This document shows positions 62,193 through 64,000 of a stretch of DNA of 64,000 bases, one piece after another. Made by a program: the position numbers and the translations under genes. The stretch spans positions 1 through 64,000 of the forward strand of contig JBCCWS010000015.1 in the NCBI GenBank assembly GCA_039193195.1, given 5' to 3'. Position 1 is the first letter of the stretch. Each line of letters starts with the position of its first letter. Under the pieces are notes generated by a model. It did no database searches. It worked only from the letters and a program-made list of their open reading frames with translations, and had not been told where the DNA came from. This DNA is from Pseudomonadota bacterium (GTDB lineage: Bacteria > Pseudomonadota > Gammaproteobacteria > Steroidobacterales > JBCBZW01).

Positions 62193-62768
62193 TCAGTCCT
62201 CGGTACCGCCCTGCGCCGCGTCGCGCAGGGCGGCCTCCTCCGCCGAGCGACTGAAGAAGCCATCGATGATGAGTAAGATCGCGCCCAGGGTGAGGGCTGA
62301 GTCCGCCACGTTAAAGGCCGGAAAGAAGTGCTCCTGATAGTGCACGTGGATGAAGTCGATCACGTGCCCAAACTGCACCCGATCGATCACGTTGCCCAGC
62401 GCCCCCCCGAGCATCAAAGCCAAGGCGGCACTCAGAATTCGCCGCCCCTTCAACAAGCGCAGCCAGATCACGATACCTATCGATACAGCTAGGCCAAGGC
62501 CGACGAACAGCCAGTGCTGCCAGCCTGAGGCGTCGGCGAGAAAGCTGAACGCTGCGCCCGTGTTGTGCAGGCGGGTGATGTTGAAGTAGTCGTTGACCAC
62601 GACGTTCTGCGCGTACTCGAAGTGCTGCACGATGTAGCGCTTGGTGAGCTGATCGAGCACGATGACCAGCGCCGAGAGCCACAGCCAGGCGCCGTTGCTA
62701 CGCCAGCCGAGCACCCAGCGCAGGGCCGGGTGCATGGGGCGGGCGTCGAGTTCTTCCGGCGAGCTCAT
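62193..62768 (-). CDS. lspA: Lipoprotein signal peptidase II
   Basis: A 191-residue, four-helix aspartyl protease that cuts signal peptides from prolipoproteins. Catalytic-type Asp residues are in HVIDFI (138) and FNVADS (156), with the conserved LDQLTK, HNTGAAFS and GNVIDR motifs. AAGGAG lies upstream of ATG 62768. It starts 14 bp after the ribF stop, on the same strand; ileS, which usually separates the two, is missing. Confidence 0.96.
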   Translation of the reverse strand: MSSPEELDARPMHPALRWVLGWRSNGAWLWLSALVIVLDQLTKRYIVQHFEYAQNVVVNDYFNITRLHNTGAAFSFLADASGWQHWLFVGLGLAVSIGIVIWLRLLKGRRILSAALALMLGGALGNVIDRVQFGHVIDFIHVHYQEHFFPAFNVADSALTLGAILLIIDGFFSRSAEEAALRDAAQGGTED

Positions 62769-62782
62769 CCTGTGCGTTCTCC

Positions 62783-63739
62783 TTACGAGTGTTGCGCCGA
62801 AGGATCTTGGGTCCCTGCGAGGGCTCGGCGCGCCGCCTGGGCATCCTCGTCCATCTGGCGGGTCAGGGCTTCTAGGCTGTCGAAGCGTACTTCATCGCGT
62901 AGGTATTGGACGAACTCCACGCGAAGGCGCTGACCGTAGAGATCACCGCTGAAGTCGAACAGGAACACCTCTAGCAGCAGGCCCTCACCGTCGACCGTGG
63001 GGCGGCTGCCTAGGCTCGCCACGCCGGGCCAGCCTGCCGCGTCGTCTGCGGATCCGACGCCTGCCACGCGCACCGCGAAGATGCCGTGCAGGGGCGAGTG
63101 CAGGCGTCTGACGGGGATGTTAGCCGTGGGGTAACCGAGGGTGCGACCTAACTTCTGCCCATGGGTGACACGCCCGCTCATCGCGTACGGTCGCCCCAAC
63201 AGGGCTTCCGCCGCCGCGAAGTCGTGAGCCGCGAGGGCAGCCCGAATGCGCGTGCTGGAGATCCGCTCGCCCCCCATGCACACCGTGGGCGCGGCTTCCA
63301 CGGCAAAGCCCGCGCGCTCCCCGTGGGCCTGGAGCGTGGCGAAGGTGCCCGCGCGCTGGCGCCCGTAACGCGCGTCGGCCCCCACTAGCACATGGGTGAT
63401 ACCCAGCCCGTCCACCAACAGTTGCTCGACGAAGGTCTCGGGGGCCAGGTCGGCGATCCGCTCGTCAAAACGCAGGCAGACCACTTGATCGACGCCCAGG
63501 GTCGCGAGCACGTCCAGCTTCTCTGCAAAGCGCATCAAGCGACGCGGGGCGTGGGCGGGATCGAAATACTCCCTGGGGGTGGGCTCGAACAGGAGCACGC
63601 TCGTGCGGCCACCGCCGAGCCCTGCCAAGCGCTCGAGGATCGCCTGGTGGCCGCGATGCACACCGTCGAAATTGCCGAGGGTCAGCGCCGTGCCCCGATG
63701 CTCGGGGCGCAGATTGTAGAGGCCCCGAATCAGCTGCAT
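62783..63739 (-). CDS. ribF: Bifunctional riboflavin kinase/FAD synthetase
   Basis: A 318-residue enzyme converting riboflavin to FMN then FAD. The adenylyltransferase half has LGNFDGVHRGH and SSTRIRAALA; the kinase half has GRVTHGQKLGRTLGYPTANIP and SRPTVDGEG. ATG 63739 is chosen because the protein then begins MQLIRGLYNL as in homologues; the longer frame reads into the murJ-ribF gap. 59 bp after murJ. Confidence 0.95.
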   Translation of the reverse strand: MQLIRGLYNLRPEHRGTALTLGNFDGVHRGHQAILERLAGLGGGRTSVLLFEPTPREYFDPAHAPRRLMRFAEKLDVLATLGVDQVVCLRFDERIADLAPETFVEQLLVDGLGITHVLVGADARYGRQRAGTFATLQAHGERAGFAVEAAPTVCMGGERISSTRIRAALAAHDFAAAEALLGRPYAMSGRVTHGQKLGRTLGYPTANIPVRRLHSPLHGIFAVRVAGVGSADDAAGWPGVASLGSRPTVDGEGLLLEVFLFDFSGDLYGQRLRVEFVQYLRDEVRFDSLEALTRQMDEDAQAARRALAGTQDPSAQHS

Positions 63740-63798
63740 CGATCGAGTGAGGTGCGGGCGGTACAAGCGCCGAAGTATAGCGCGGCCATGGCCGACGC

Positions 63799-64000
63799 TC
63801 AGGCAGGCGTGCGCAGATGGCGGGGGCGCAATCCGAACAGCCAAAGGGCAGCAACGTAGCTGGCGGCACCGCCCAACACGCACAGGGCGAGGTGACCTGC
63901 CCGATCCCACGCTGACCCAATCAGCCAGGTCTCGCGCGGACCCGCCAACCACCACACCAATACCCCCATCAGCGCCGCCGCCGCGAGCAGGCGCGGCAAC
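63799..64000 (-). CDS. murJ: MurJ lipid II flippase, C-terminal end (partial)
   Basis: The last 66 or so codons of a polytopic membrane protein run off the right edge of the window. Two hydrophobic helices (LLAAAALMGVLVWWLAGP and CVLGGAASYVAALWLFGL) end in a basic GLRPRHLR. The composition, and the position just upstream of ribF on the same strand, match the C-terminus of the lipid II flippase MurJ/MviN in gammaproteobacteria. Most of the gene is outside the window, so the call rests partly on context. Confidence 0.75.
   Translation of the reverse strand, partial: LPRLLAAAALMGVLVWWLAGPRETWLIGSAWDRAGHLALCVLGGAASYVAALWLFGLRPRHLRTPA

Overview
This GC-rich 64 kb window looks like a chromosomal contig from a free-living gammaproteobacterium. 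The evidence is a murJ–ribF–lspA block, type IV pilus minor-pilin genes, NfeD/QmcA, several c-di-GMP and two-component proteins, and a PEP-CTERM protein. I cannot name the genus. Coding density is high and codon use looks uniform. No phage, insertion-sequence transposase, CRISPR array or rRNA was found. One tRNA gene (Thr, anticodon CGT) is present.

Layout: (1) 1-314 is a near-perfect inverted duplication built around a palindromic element. It abuts the stop codon of an MscS-type channel gene and may be an assembly fold-back. (2) 0.2-8.4 kb carries an MscS channel, an ABC exporter, a secreted unknown, a PAS-PAS-GGDEF protein with a decayed EAL-like domain, and a CPA-type antiporter. (3) 8.8-18.1 kb is a signalling block: a complete PAS-GGDEF-EAL protein, then a minus-strand set of histidine kinase, single-domain receiver and CheB-CheR-PAS-kinase fusion, divergent from a receiver-kinase hybrid and a second receiver. 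(4) A fatty-acid desaturase lies at 18.1-19.0 kb.

(5) 19.1-36.1 kb is the most unusual part. It holds four predicted exported proteins, each with seven FG-GAP/VCBS-type Asp-rich calcium loops and an ASPIC/UnbV-like module, and with differing C-terminal tails. They surround an exported beta-propeller fused to a two-haem cytochrome c peroxidase-like domain. Beside them is a 1600-residue protein joining Ig/FN3-like repeats, a beta-propeller and a type B carboxylesterase. I propose these as an uncharacterised cell-surface or periplasmic gene neighbourhood.

(6) 36.5-47.4 kb is mixed: a receiver with an apparent N-terminal frameshift, a secreted protein with a twofold C-terminal repeat, nfeD-qmcA, DUF456, a beta-rich exported protein, a zinc metallopeptidase, DUF1801, an atypical gluconokinase-like protein, an FkbM methyltransferase, an arylsulfotransferase-like protein, tRNA-Thr and a PEP-CTERM protein. 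(7) 47.8-62.2 kb has a small membrane protein, a Fur-family regulator, and two consecutive minor-pilin/PilY1 cassettes: fimT-fimT-pilV-pilW-pilX-unknown-pilY1-pilE, then pilV-pilW-pilX-pilY1. (8) 62.2-64 kb carries lspA, ribF and the 3' end of murJ on the minus strand. ileS, normally between ribF and lspA, is absent.

All functional calls come from reading translated sequences and recalling family motifs. No database search or structure prediction was run.
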